DNA of 64,000 bases from Phoronis australis (Eukaryota; Phoronida; Phoronidae), in the NCBI GenBank assembly GCA_002633005.1, contig NMRA01000577.1, positions 1-64,000 on the forward strand, read 5' to 3'. Below are positions 47,101-52,370 of the stretch, in pieces (within the stretch, counting starts at the first letter, position 1; each line of letters opens with the position of its first letter). Made by a program: the position numbers and the translations under genes. The notes below the pieces were generated by a model that was not told the origin of the DNA, did no database searches, and saw only the letters and a program-made list of their open reading frames with translations.

Positions 47101-49914
47101 CAGAAGTGATCAATTAAAATTAATTGCTATTATTTTGTATAATTGTATTTTGAATGTGATGTTACGAGAAAGTCTGGTTTATGGGGGTCCATTCAAACTA
47201 AAACAGTTTGGTAGCCACAGTACGCATAGCGTGCTTTATTAAGTTTTTATTTTCTTATTTTCCTGTTTATCTTCCCAGGTGCATCTTGTGTCAGAGCACA
47301 TCTGGTGCGATGACTTCTTGGTCCGTAGCTTTTACCTGAAGAATCTTCAGACAAATGAGACGCGCACGGTGACCCAGTTCCACTACTTGACCTGGCCCGA
47401 GGGAGGCATTCCTTCTTCTGCTAAGTCTTTGCTGGATTTCCGACGGTAATTTTTGAAATAGTGGAGCACAATTAAGTAACAATGAGCACAGAACAGACTC
47501 TGGACTTAGTATGTTGGTATTGGTAAAGACTGTTTGGCCTTTCATATCTTGCTGGGTTATACTAAATACCCCGGTGTTCATATTGATGCCTTTGAAGCCA
47601 AAGTGGTGTCATTGATCATGACAGGCCAGCTGCTCCAGCCGTCTCACTATAGCCTCAATTCACCACCAGATGGCAGGATCATCTAGTTCTCTATGACATC
47701 AATGTGTTCTTTTTGTGTTACAAAGCTGGTATCTATTTTATGTTAGTTGTATCATATACCAAAGAATGAGTCCTTCTGTCATTAGATTCCAATTCACCAT
47801 CGCCTAATTCTCCTCTAAGTGCTGCTTCTTTAGAACATAGATCTGTATTTTAACATTCACTTAACAACAGTCTTCATTTCAGCATGTATTAGGGTTGTGT
47901 AATCAGTCAAAGAGTTATTAAACCCTTTCTCATCAACAGCCGCAGCAACGGATGACGTTGAATATTTCTTGCTCTAAACATTCAAACCGCTATTTTGTCC
48001 ACCTATGGTATGATGCATTACCCCTACTCCTGCTAGCAATTGTTGGTGTCAATGCCACAAGTATTATCTGCTAATGGTAAATTGAATCTCTCAGCGCCAC
48101 CTTTGGGCCAAGTGCAAACCACCTTGCATGCGGCAACCTTCAATGATTGCTCTTCCACTAGCTCTCAGTCTCCACCCCCTTTGCCAATGACTGACAGTCA
48201 ACACTGTTCTAAGCTTACTAACCCACAGCTCTGTGCCAGCTTTTGTGATTGAGCAGTTGTTACTTGCACTAATTGCATAGTCACAAAAGTGAGTAGACGG
48301 CTGCTGCTTGCATCTAACAACCAGCTTCACCACGGTTGAACGCTAGTGCTATCACCGGTCAATAGGTGGAGTTACTGCACCCATCACGCTTCTTTTTTGG
48401 CCTGATTCCGCAGTTGTCAGGATTCCTGTAGTTATATAACACTGGGCAGATGTCTCTACCTTAGCAATCTTTACTTCTGCACTCACATGTTCTTGTAACG
48501 GTCAACAGGTGGAGCTAACGCACTCATCGTATCCTACAATCTCATTGCAGAGTTCAACAGCTGCTTTTCAAATAGCAAAGTGCTAGTTCTGGTGGCAAAT
48601 AAAGTTGTAGATAATGTCATGGTGATCCACTGCTCACCTTGTTATGCACACGATCTTGCTTACCCGGTTTCTTTCAAATACGTTGATGCTTTTTACCATC
48701 AATTGCTGAGTAAGCCCGTGGCAGTTCCTTGTATATTGTAAACGTTTGATTCATGGTAATTCCATGTTCTCCTTCTTGAGGAATAGAATTCACTCTTGGG
48801 CTATGCAGTCTGATGTTGACTTTGATATGAATCTCAGACATTCATGGTAAATTGTGTAGGGTCAACAAACTATTCGAGGTGGCCTCTTGTCAAGGCTGAA
48901 AATTCTGAGTATGTTTGACATGAAGCTTCTGACCAGTGGTTGGTTGTTTTTATCTGTCTTATTTTGTTACGGTTGTCCACAGTCTTGCTTGACCTGAGCG
49001 AATCATACCAGTTTGATCCATGGCATCACTTGGAAAATAAGCGTGGTCTGTAACCTTTGTTGATGGTTTCTTGGTTATTTTTCAGAAAAGTGAACAAGTC
49101 GTATCGTGGTCGCTCGTGTCCTGTGATCGTCCACTGTAACGACGGTGTCGGACGAACGGGTACATACATCCTGATTGACATGGTCCTCAACAGGATGTAC
49201 AAAGGTAGGCATACAGGCTGCTAGAAGACTAACTAGCGATATATTGATTTGATTGAGTGATTGTCATGGTTCTCTGTAGTTTTGATGAATGTAGAGTCGC
49301 AGTTCTTAGTCGGTCATGTTGTACTTCCAGGTGCCAAGGAGATCGACATTGCTGCCACCTTGGAGCATATTCGTGACCAGCGAATATCCATGTTACAAAC
49401 AAAGGTAACTGTTACTGGAAGAGATAAGAGAGTAGTACGATATCTCCTTAATTAAGAGGACTGCAAAGCAGATTCTTCAAAAACAGTACCTTGTACCAAT
49501 ATATTAATGATTCCTGGATCAAGTTTTGTCAACACTTCAACAAAACTAGACCATCCTTTTAAAAAGATTAACATGGAATTCCTTGTGATAACTGTTAGAC
49601 CATAACCACGCCCTCTTGTGGCTGTTATAATTACTTGACCGTTACCTGCCCCTCAGCTGATTGTTATTACTACTAATGACCATCACCCCACCCTCATGTG
49701 GCTGTTATAACTACTTGACCATCACCACGCCCTCATGTGGCTGTTATAACTACTTGACCATCACCACGCCCTCACGTGACTATTATAATTACTTGACCAT
49801 CAACTCACCCTCACCTGATCGTTTCCTTATTGTGTTTCGCAGGACCAGTTCGAGTTCTCACTGGCTGCCGTTGCCGAGGAAGTGCACGCCATTCTCAAAG
49901 CGTTACCTCAATAG
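8057..49914 (+). CDS. PTPRN: Receptor-type tyrosine-protein phosphatase-like N (IA-2/phogrin orthologue), 20 coding exons, 5' end missing
   Basis: IA-2 proteins are type I membrane proteins of dense-core secretory granules that affect granule biogenesis and exocytosis. The coding exons are 8057-8107, 10377-10982, 15637-15717, 16849-16953, 19110-19238, 20329-20451, 21503-21593, 22829-22912, 23953-24035, 36967-37034, 39063-39305, 40323-40453, 42652-42706, 45190-45337, 45823-45974, 46143-46262, 47279-47445, 49086-49204, 49331-49404 and 49843-49914. All junctions are GT-AG and the phases close exactly, giving about 900 residues (human IA-2 has 979). In order the protein has a RESP18-like cysteine region, an acidic stretch, a QKKE dibasic site, the membrane-proximal domain, a transmembrane segment, a juxtamembrane region and a phosphatase-like domain ending KALPQ. 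The catalytic loops are altered ([15 protein letters not shown]). The signal-peptide exon was not found. The sequence does not decide between PTPRN and PTPRN2, and it may be the single pre-duplication gene. Confidence 0.95.
10377..10982 (+). CDS. PTPRN: IA-2 exon: rest of the RESP18-like domain and acidic luminal region
   Basis: Acceptor TTTTCCAG, donor GTATGT, phase 1 to 1, 606 bases. It opens with DDLFGNCQ, the fourth conserved cysteine, then a helical segment with [10 protein letters not shown]. The remainder is hydrophilic and Asp/Glu-rich (for example [10 protein letters not shown]), with a second helical patch around [13 protein letters not shown]. This luminal half is poorly conserved in the family, so only the first third is recognisable by similarity. 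Confidence 0.92.
13208..13741 (-). mobile_element. Penelope-like retroelement fragment (GIY-YIG endonuclease)
   Basis: Minus-strand frames encode [20 protein letters not shown] (near 13741-13682), which carries the GVIY and YIG motifs of a GIY-YIG endonuclease. After a frameshift comes [11 protein letters not shown] and then [11 protein letters not shown], the second half of the domain. It is a decayed copy in the intron between 10982 and 15637, related to the fragment near 6 kb. Confidence 0.65.
14688..14960. repeat. 44-bp minisatellite (about 6 copies)
   Basis: CTAGTGTTATTACCAGTATG-type units start (by AGTG) at 14691, 14738, 14782, 14826, 14870, 14914 and 14949. The spacings are 47, 44, 44, 44, 44 and 35. 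The array is intronic in the IA-2 gene. Confidence 0.9.
15155..15255. repeat. 33-bp tandem repeat (3 copies)
   Basis: GGTGGATATTTTGCTCTCTC-like units begin at about 15158, 15189 and 15222. The repeat creates hydrophobic open frames of 102 and 124 codons here, which I do not regard as genes. Confidence 0.7.
15637..15717 (+). CDS. PTPRN: IA-2 exon: luminal helical segment
   Basis: Acceptor TCTTTTTTAG, donor GTAAAT, 81 bases, phase 1 to 1. It encodes [12 protein letters not shown] and then an amphipathic stretch [10 protein letters not shown] that runs smoothly into the next exon. A longer minus-strand frame overlaps it but has no family signature. The matching phases and splice sites favour this exon. 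Confidence 0.8.
16849..16953 (+). CDS. PTPRN: IA-2 exon: luminal helical segment
   Basis: Acceptor GTACTTTAG, donor GTCAGT, 105 bases, phase 1 to 1. It encodes [19 protein letters not shown] followed by VSRLLGDDN. This resembles the LTPEQLSTLL-type helix of vertebrate IA-2. A 22-bp minisatellite begins directly after the donor. Confidence 0.85.
16958..17113. repeat. 22-bp minisatellite (7 copies) just after an IA-2 exon donor
   Basis: AGGTTGTAATTAAGGATGGG repeats with a 22-base period from just after the donor at 16954. Each unit supplies AGGTTG and AATTAAGG motifs. Confidence 0.92.
19110..19238 (+). CDS. PTPRN: IA-2 exon: luminal linker
   Basis: Acceptor TTGTATTTAG, donor GTAAGA, 129 bases, phase 1 to 1. 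It encodes a Ser/Thr-, Val- and acid-containing linker ([15 protein letters not shown] and on to [11 protein letters not shown]). No domain is visible. It is placed by phase and context. Confidence 0.82.
20329..20451 (+). CDS. PTPRN: IA-2 exon: luminal linker with dibasic processing site
   Basis: 123 bases, phase 1 to 1, donor GTAATC. The peptide includes [20 protein letters not shown] aligns with the EKKS convertase site at which human IA-2 is cut to release the mature form. The acceptor is a CAGCAG tandem (NAGNAG), so a variant starting at 20332 lacks one Ala. Confidence 0.88.
20590..21240. repeat. Two diverged copies of a dispersed repeat
   Basis: The stretches at about 20600-20780 and 21070-21240 share the order of motifs: AAGTGRAACATTTTA, ACA-rich, then a long AT stretch ending CCTATRTARCCTT. 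Ends are unclear. Possibly an old non-autonomous element. Confidence 0.3.
21503..21593 (+). CDS. PTPRN: IA-2 exon: start of the membrane-proximal ectodomain
   Basis: Acceptor AAATTTCAG, donor GTAAGT, 91 bases, phase 1 to 2. It ends with [14 protein letters not shown], matching the EYGYIVTD strand that opens the ferredoxin-like mature ectodomain of IA-2. Confidence 0.92.
22451..22550. mobile_element. 100-bp MITE with long terminal inverted repeats, copy A
   Basis: The ends TAGTCTGATGTAACATGCCC and TAGTCGGATATAACGCGCCC (reverse complement of the right end) continue into a shared CATTTTGAGAACCAGTTT. The inverted arms are about 39 bases around a 22-base spacer. The RNA would fold as one long hairpin. 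A second copy lies at 32468-32566. Confidence 0.8.
22829..22912 (+). CDS. PTPRN: IA-2 exon: membrane-proximal ectodomain helix
   Basis: Acceptor TACCTCCCAG, donor GTAAGT, 84 bases, phase 2 to 2. It encodes [19 protein letters not shown], equivalent to the LSLAAGVKLLEILAEHV helix of human IA-2. Confidence 0.93.
23005..23265. repeat. Dispersed repeat family 1, copy A
   Basis: It shares with 28530-28790 the ordered motifs GGGACACGGAAACT, GGAATTTGGGACTTGGGC, TTTTGRYGTTCA, AATCTACARAGTGRRTAATTT and CTTGAATTTGGGA. It is non-coding, though frames on both strands are open by chance. Confidence 0.7.
23953..24035 (+). CDS. PTPRN: IA-2 exon: membrane-proximal ectodomain strand
   Basis: Acceptor TTTTGTTTCAG, donor GTAAGT, 83 bases, phase 2 to 1. 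[15 protein letters not shown] then [12 protein letters not shown] matches human LTFRIRHNEQNLSLADVTQQ. NAS is a potential N-glycosylation sequon. The following intron is 12.9 kb. Confidence 0.93.
26745..26945. repeat. 25-bp minisatellite (about 8 copies)
   Basis: GCTAAAATATGAACAGATTT CACTA (25 bases) repeats nearly exactly, for example with AAATATGAAC at 26751, 26776 and 26801. Copies differ by CTTG/CTAG. Looser copies flank the block out to about 27000. Confidence 0.92.
27825..27900. repeat. AT-rich palindrome between direct repeats
   Basis: An (AAAT)n tract followed by (ATTT)n can form a hairpin. It is flanked on both sides by AAAACTGCAATATT in direct orientation, which may be a target duplication or an expanded array. 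Confidence 0.55.
28530..28790. repeat. Dispersed repeat family 1, copy B
   Basis: Second copy of the element at 23005-23265, about 70-75 percent alike by eye and in the same orientation. Both lie in IA-2 introns. Confidence 0.7.
29368..29560. repeat. Dispersed repeat family 2, copy A
   Basis: It shares with 44880-45075 the ordered motifs TTTTGTCAAATTTCTCA and GGTAATTTTAGTAATTAC or GGTAATTATTTTTGTG, ending ATTAGTGAA. Non-coding. Confidence 0.5.
29881..31300. mobile_element. 1.4-kb element with 18-bp terminal inverted repeats and TTAA flanks
   Basis: GGTTATCTCCAACCTTAT (29885-29902) returns as its exact reverse complement at 31279-31296. Each copy abuts TTAA on the outside (29881-29884 and 31297-31300). 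TTAA target duplication is the hallmark of piggyBac-type transposons, although these inverted repeats do not begin with the usual CCC. The interior has no recognisable transposase, so it would be a non-autonomous element of about 1412 bases. Confidence 0.65.
31683..31745. repeat. (GTT)n microsatellite
   Basis: Imperfect GTT/TTG repeats. A short (CT)n tract follows at about 31820. Confidence 0.85.
32045..32135. repeat. 44-bp tandem duplication
   Basis: GTCATTCTTGTTATYTCCCC and the bases that follow, to CACTTCATA, occur twice, starting at 32045 and 32089: two near-perfect units with a 44-base period. Confidence 0.9.
32468..32566. mobile_element. 100-bp MITE, copy B
   Basis: It has the same structure as the 22451 element: arms with ACATTTTGAGAACCAGTTT and AAACTGGTTCTCAAAATGT, and related outer ends. 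The spacer differs more than the arms. It lies within the 12.9-kb IA-2 intron. Confidence 0.8.
34780..35320. repeat. Old dispersed repeat (TCTGTCTGG ... ATATGTCAAAA ... AATGAAATTGGCAC type)
   Basis: Motifs of the form 'CTCGATATSTCAAAARCCCC', 'TGAAATTTGACACMATG' and 'CACCCCCTAGTGCCC' occur twice in tandem here. They recur in part near 28020-28170 and 41380-41760. The element is heavily diverged and I could not set its ends. Confidence 0.45.
36967..37034 (+). CDS. PTPRN: IA-2 exon: end of the membrane-proximal ectodomain
   Basis: Acceptor GTTTTCAG, donor GTAAGG, 68 bases, phase 1 to 0. [19 protein letters not shown] matches human KSELEAQTGLQILQTGVG, the last helix and strand of the folded ectodomain. 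Confidence 0.94.
39063..39305 (+). CDS. PTPRN: IA-2 exon: stem, transmembrane segment and start of the cytoplasmic tail
   Basis: Donor GTAAGG, 243 bases, phase 0 to 0. The transmembrane helix is [19 protein letters not shown] with ALYLV, followed by stop-transfer RRHSRTKQK. It ends SQDYQ, continuing as DLCRQ (human EYQDLCRQ). A second in-frame acceptor with a better pyrimidine tract (CTGTATTCCAG) at 39106-39107 would start the exon at 39108 and drop 15 luminal residues. I cannot decide which is used. Confidence 0.93.
40323..40453 (+). CDS. PTPRN: IA-2 exon: juxtamembrane Ser-rich region
   Basis: Acceptor CTATTTCAG, donor GTGAGT, 131 bases, phase 0 to 2. It begins [17 protein letters not shown] and ends with a serine cluster [12 protein letters not shown], matching human DLCRQHM and SPSSHSSTPSW. 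Confidence 0.95.
42470..42651 (+). CDS. Candidate alternative start or exon extension in frame with the juxtamembrane exon
   Basis: Directly upstream of the 42652 exon is a CpG- and Asp-rich open stretch in the same frame. It begins with an ATG in a strong context (AGGATGG) and reads [18 protein letters not shown] and on to the exon. It could be a 5' exon of a soluble, cytoplasmic-only isoform. It could also be a 183-base extension of the exon using the weak acceptor CCTGAG at 42467-42468, which also keeps the frame. Chance openness is possible. No family similarity is recognised. Confidence 0.35.
42652..42706 (+). CDS. PTPRN: IA-2 exon: conserved juxtamembrane motif
   Basis: Acceptor TTTCTTTTACACAG, donor GTGAGT, 55 bases, phase 2 to 0. 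[18 protein letters not shown] is nearly identical to the vertebrate [18 protein letters not shown], a hallmark of the IA-2 family. Confidence 0.96.
43256..43507. mobile_element. About 250-bp MITE with GGGGCCYGTTCCA inverted ends
   Basis: The left end GGGGCCCGTTCCAACAAAAC TGACTTAG is mirrored on the right by the reverse complement of GGGGCCTGTTCCAAGAAACT GACTTA. The interior is AT-rich and made of TTAAGTCTTAAATTT-like inverted motifs. There is no coding content. It is intronic in the IA-2 gene. Confidence 0.7.
44880..45075. repeat. Dispersed repeat family 2, copy B
   Basis: Counterpart of 29368-29560 in the IA-2 intron before the 45190 exon, in the same orientation, with an AT-rich middle that has diverged. 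Confidence 0.5.
45190..45337 (+). CDS. PTPRN: IA-2 exon: start of the phosphatase-like domain
   Basis: Acceptor ATTTTTTCCAG, donor GTAAGT, 148 bases, phase 0 to 1. [20 protein letters not shown] then CAYEAEP and [10 protein letters not shown] match human AYMEDHLRNRDRLAKEWQAL, CAYQAEP and KNRHPDFLPY. Confidence 0.97.
45823..45974 (+). CDS. PTPRN: IA-2 exon: phosphatase-like domain core
   Basis: Acceptor TTTGTTTGCAG, donor GTACGT, 152 bases, phase 1 to 0. It carries [36 protein letters not shown] and a DHSRVML strand. The usual ATQGPL is ATQAPL here. Confidence 0.97.
46143..46262 (+). CDS. PTPRN: IA-2 exon: phosphatase-like domain
   Basis: Acceptor GTGTTGTAG, donor GTAACT, 120 bases, phase 0 to 0. 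MVWEQGSSVVIVML-type sequence, then [17 protein letters not shown], matches human CDRYWPDEGASLYHVYE. Confidence 0.97.
47279..47445 (+). CDS. PTPRN: IA-2 exon: WPD-loop region, altered to WPEGG
   Basis: Acceptor TATCTTCCCAG, donor GTAATT, 167 bases, phase 0 to 2. [18 protein letters not shown] is near-identical to human. The loop reads TWPEGGIP where active phosphatases have WPDxGxP, so the general-acid Asp is Glu. Human IA-2 has Ala there and phogrin Tyr. The next intron holds miR-153. Confidence 0.97.
48226..48303 (+). ncRNA. mir-153: miR-153 precursor hairpin, intronic in the IA-2 gene
   Basis: The 3' arm at 48273-48292 reads TTGCATAGTCACAAAAGTGA, identical to the first 20 bases of the bilaterian miR-153-3p, including the seed TGCATAG. 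The 5' arm has CTTTTGTGA (48240-48248), a perfect 9-bp pair with TCACAAAAG (48281-48289). Pairing continues inward through GCAG/TTGC to a 12-base loop at about 48259-48270. Outward it extends to CAGC (48226-48229) with GCTG (48300-48303). The hairpin lies on the sense strand of the intron between the WPD-loop exon and the P-loop exon, so it should be co-transcribed with its host. In vertebrates miR-153-1 and miR-153-2 lie in introns of PTPRN and PTPRN2. Confidence 0.95.
49086..49204 (+). CDS. PTPRN: IA-2 exon: P-loop signature, altered
   Basis: Acceptor ATTTTTCAG, donor GTAGGC, 119 bases, phase 2 to 1. [17 protein letters not shown] is followed by [20 protein letters not shown]. The signature [10 protein letters not shown] keeps the Cys and Arg, but the canonical Ala is Asp, as in IA-2 and phogrin, and the Ser is Asn. 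Confidence 0.97.
49331..49404 (+). CDS. PTPRN: IA-2 exon: phosphatase-like domain helix
   Basis: Acceptor GTACTTCCAG, donor GTAACT, 74 bases, phase 1 to 0. [20 protein letters not shown] matches the human [17 protein letters not shown]. Confidence 0.97.
49588..49820. repeat. 39-bp minisatellite before the last IA-2 exon
   Basis: CATCACCACGCCCTCATGTG GCTGTTATAACTACTTGAC repeats with a 39-base period (49681, 49720, then about 49759), with looser copies on both sides. It ends about 20 bases before the acceptor of the terminal exon. Confidence 0.88.
49843..49914 (+). CDS. PTPRN: IA-2 terminal coding exon
   Basis: Acceptor GTTTCGCAG, 72 bases including the TAG stop at 49912-49914. [20 protein letters not shown] then LPQ matches the C-terminus of human IA-2 ([19 protein letters not shown]). 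Confidence 0.97.
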   Translation, partial: DQFEFSLAAVAEEVHAILKALPQ

Positions 49915-52370
49915 ATGGCACTTCTGTTGTTGGGGATGATCAGATTAGCTATTTGGTCACAATATGGATTGGAAATGCACACATAGTCACACTCAGTCTG
50001 GCTGTTCAGACATCCAGGGTTCAGGGCCCCACACCACCGACTCATTTCCTATTTGTGATGCCAAAAATCAATATTTAGGCCAGTAGATGTGAACGAGTCT
50101 TTCACGAATCAATGGCGAGTGGTCACGACACCTGTCGGAACGTGGAGATTTTGCATCACCCCCACGTGACTTCGTGAAGTTCTAAATTTTGTAACACGAT
50201 TGGCACATCCCAAGTGTCTTACATCAGTGCCAGCTGCTTCATGATCAAGCAGTGTGTAGTGGCAGACAATGGTTTCTCCTCACCCCTCGCCATTGTTTCC
50301 TGATTAACTGCCATTCATTCCTTCGTGTTGACGAAGAACTCAGCTTCTTAGTTATAGATGGCTGCTTTGCGTCAATCCCAGAGTGCACTAACCGAATATA
50401 TTGTTTCATAAATTGATTGAATTCATATAATGTTATGTACGACTATGATAAAAGGAACTTACGAGTTACTTTTCTTTTTTCTCAACCTTTATTAGTGCTT
50501 AAAATTAGGTTCTGATCCATTACCTTCTGTATAAAATGGGACAGCTATTCTTTAAAGCCTATCTTGAACAGTAACACCTGTAAATTTGGTTCTTACAGTT
50601 TGTTAAGGGCGTCGCTCTGAGCCCACTAGTGCCATTAATTGTCAAATGTAACTAACCGTTGGCTTGCTTTTGTCTACGTCACGGTGACCGCGAGAATCAC
50701 CTTTTAATTCAAACAGCTGCGAATAACACCCGCACACAATGGTGTTCTATTCAGACTCCTACTCAATACACCTGTTATCAACCTTTTGTTGGTTGTGCTG
50801 GAATCTCACAGTGGCGCAGTGTGGCATGAAAAGCCAGGTTCACCTATCATTTGACAGACTTTCATTTGCGTTATTGAACTCGCGTTTTCTTATTTTGCTA
50901 AGGCTTTGCTAGGACCATCTGGTTAGCCAACACATCTAAAATAACAAAATTCCGTTGAAGTTAGGCTTTAAAACATGCAAATTGTCCTAGTCTATTTTGG
51001 CAATGTTATTGAGTTGCGCCCAGCCCTGCTCTCCAGCTATGTGTTGCTAATAACTCGTAATGAAATCTTCCTGAAGTTGACGATAATACTGTAGTATTAT
51101 AATACTTGTTAATGATTGAATGTTGAAGCAAAATTATTTTAAAACTTGAAAATGTCAGTATGAGGAGGTAATAGTGCAATATCGATAACATATATAAGAA
51201 AAATAAATGTTTAGTTAAGGTTCATGTGCAATACCTGCAGAGCTGTTATTTGTCGTAGACCTCGAGTACACGTCAAATTTGACCCTATCACCATTTCCGT
51301 TTGATGTATTTGTGTCCCTGTGAAATATTGGCAGATTATACATTATGTTTCAAATGACCAAAGTTTCTATTTTGTTTTTTAGATATTTTGTAATGTTTAC
51401 TGGTCAAGAATAGTTCGCAAACTAGTCATTTCTAGCTTTTCAAAAAAAATGATGTAAGAATTTTATCAAAGTGCATCTTTAGAAGGCTGCTTTATTTTTG
51501 TTAATTGCAGTGCTAGATTCTTTCTTGCAAAAATCTTTATTTTTTCAAAAAAAACTTGCACAGAAATATACCAAGTGGTATCACTGTTGTCCAGAGACAT
51601 AAGATTACTCTTCGCACAACCTTTGGTCACACTGTGGGCCTGAAGGGGGCAAGTAGTGGCATAGTGGCTTAGAATTTTACGGACCGTTGTAGATCAAGAT
51701 TTCAATCACACACAGTAGTCTTTGAAATTGTCATGTAAGGTCAGTGAAAGCTGTTCTTAGTCAACCCTGCTCTTGGTCACACAACTGTCCCAGTTGGACT
51801 GTGTAAGTAAACACAACAGAGTGTTAATGGTCCTGGCTGAGGTGATGATTGTTTTATTACCCCCTGTGGATCGGTGAATAGTCAAACCCAGAATTTGTAA
51901 TCTGGACATTTGGGTACAGTGAGTGCATCATCTGCGTTCTTTTGTCTCCTCAGGAGTCCTTATTCTACGTCATGCATTTTTCTCTGGATCTGAAAATCAT
52001 GGCTTGTAACCAAAGATATAATAATCAAAATAACTAAGAACATTTATGTTTACAAAGTAGAGATACCAGAATGACACGCTATGATCGTTTCATATTTATT
52101 ATTCTAATTTTTTACTTATTTAGTTTGCATAAGGTTAGACTGTTGAAGAAATGCCCCCCTACTTCAGTATTTGGTGTATTTTGAAAGGCTGGAGTTGTTT
52201 ACCCCTCATCTTGCCCATGACGTGTGCATAAAGTGGACTTGTGCTTCTGGAGAATGAAAATGTGAATGGAACTACGAGTTGATGTTGTGACATGTGACAT
52301 TTCATGAATATACTTATACATGGCATGAAATTTATGTCTGGTGAACAATAAACTAAGTGGCTGCAATTGA
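49915..52370 (+). other. Probable 3'UTR of the IA-2 gene
   Basis: After the stop there is no further coding signal. A canonical AATAAA at 52347-52352 is followed by GT/T-rich sequence (TGTGCGCTTTGTTC). An earlier AATAAA at 51202-51207 could give a shorter 3'UTR of about 1.3 kb. The 3' end is inferred from these signals only. Confidence 0.55.
52347..52352 (+). terminator. AATAAA poly(A) signal, IA-2 gene
   Basis: This is a canonical hexamer with a downstream GT/T-rich element, about 2.4 kb after the stop codon and the best candidate for the distal poly(A) site. The alternative hexamer is at 51202. Confidence 0.5.
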
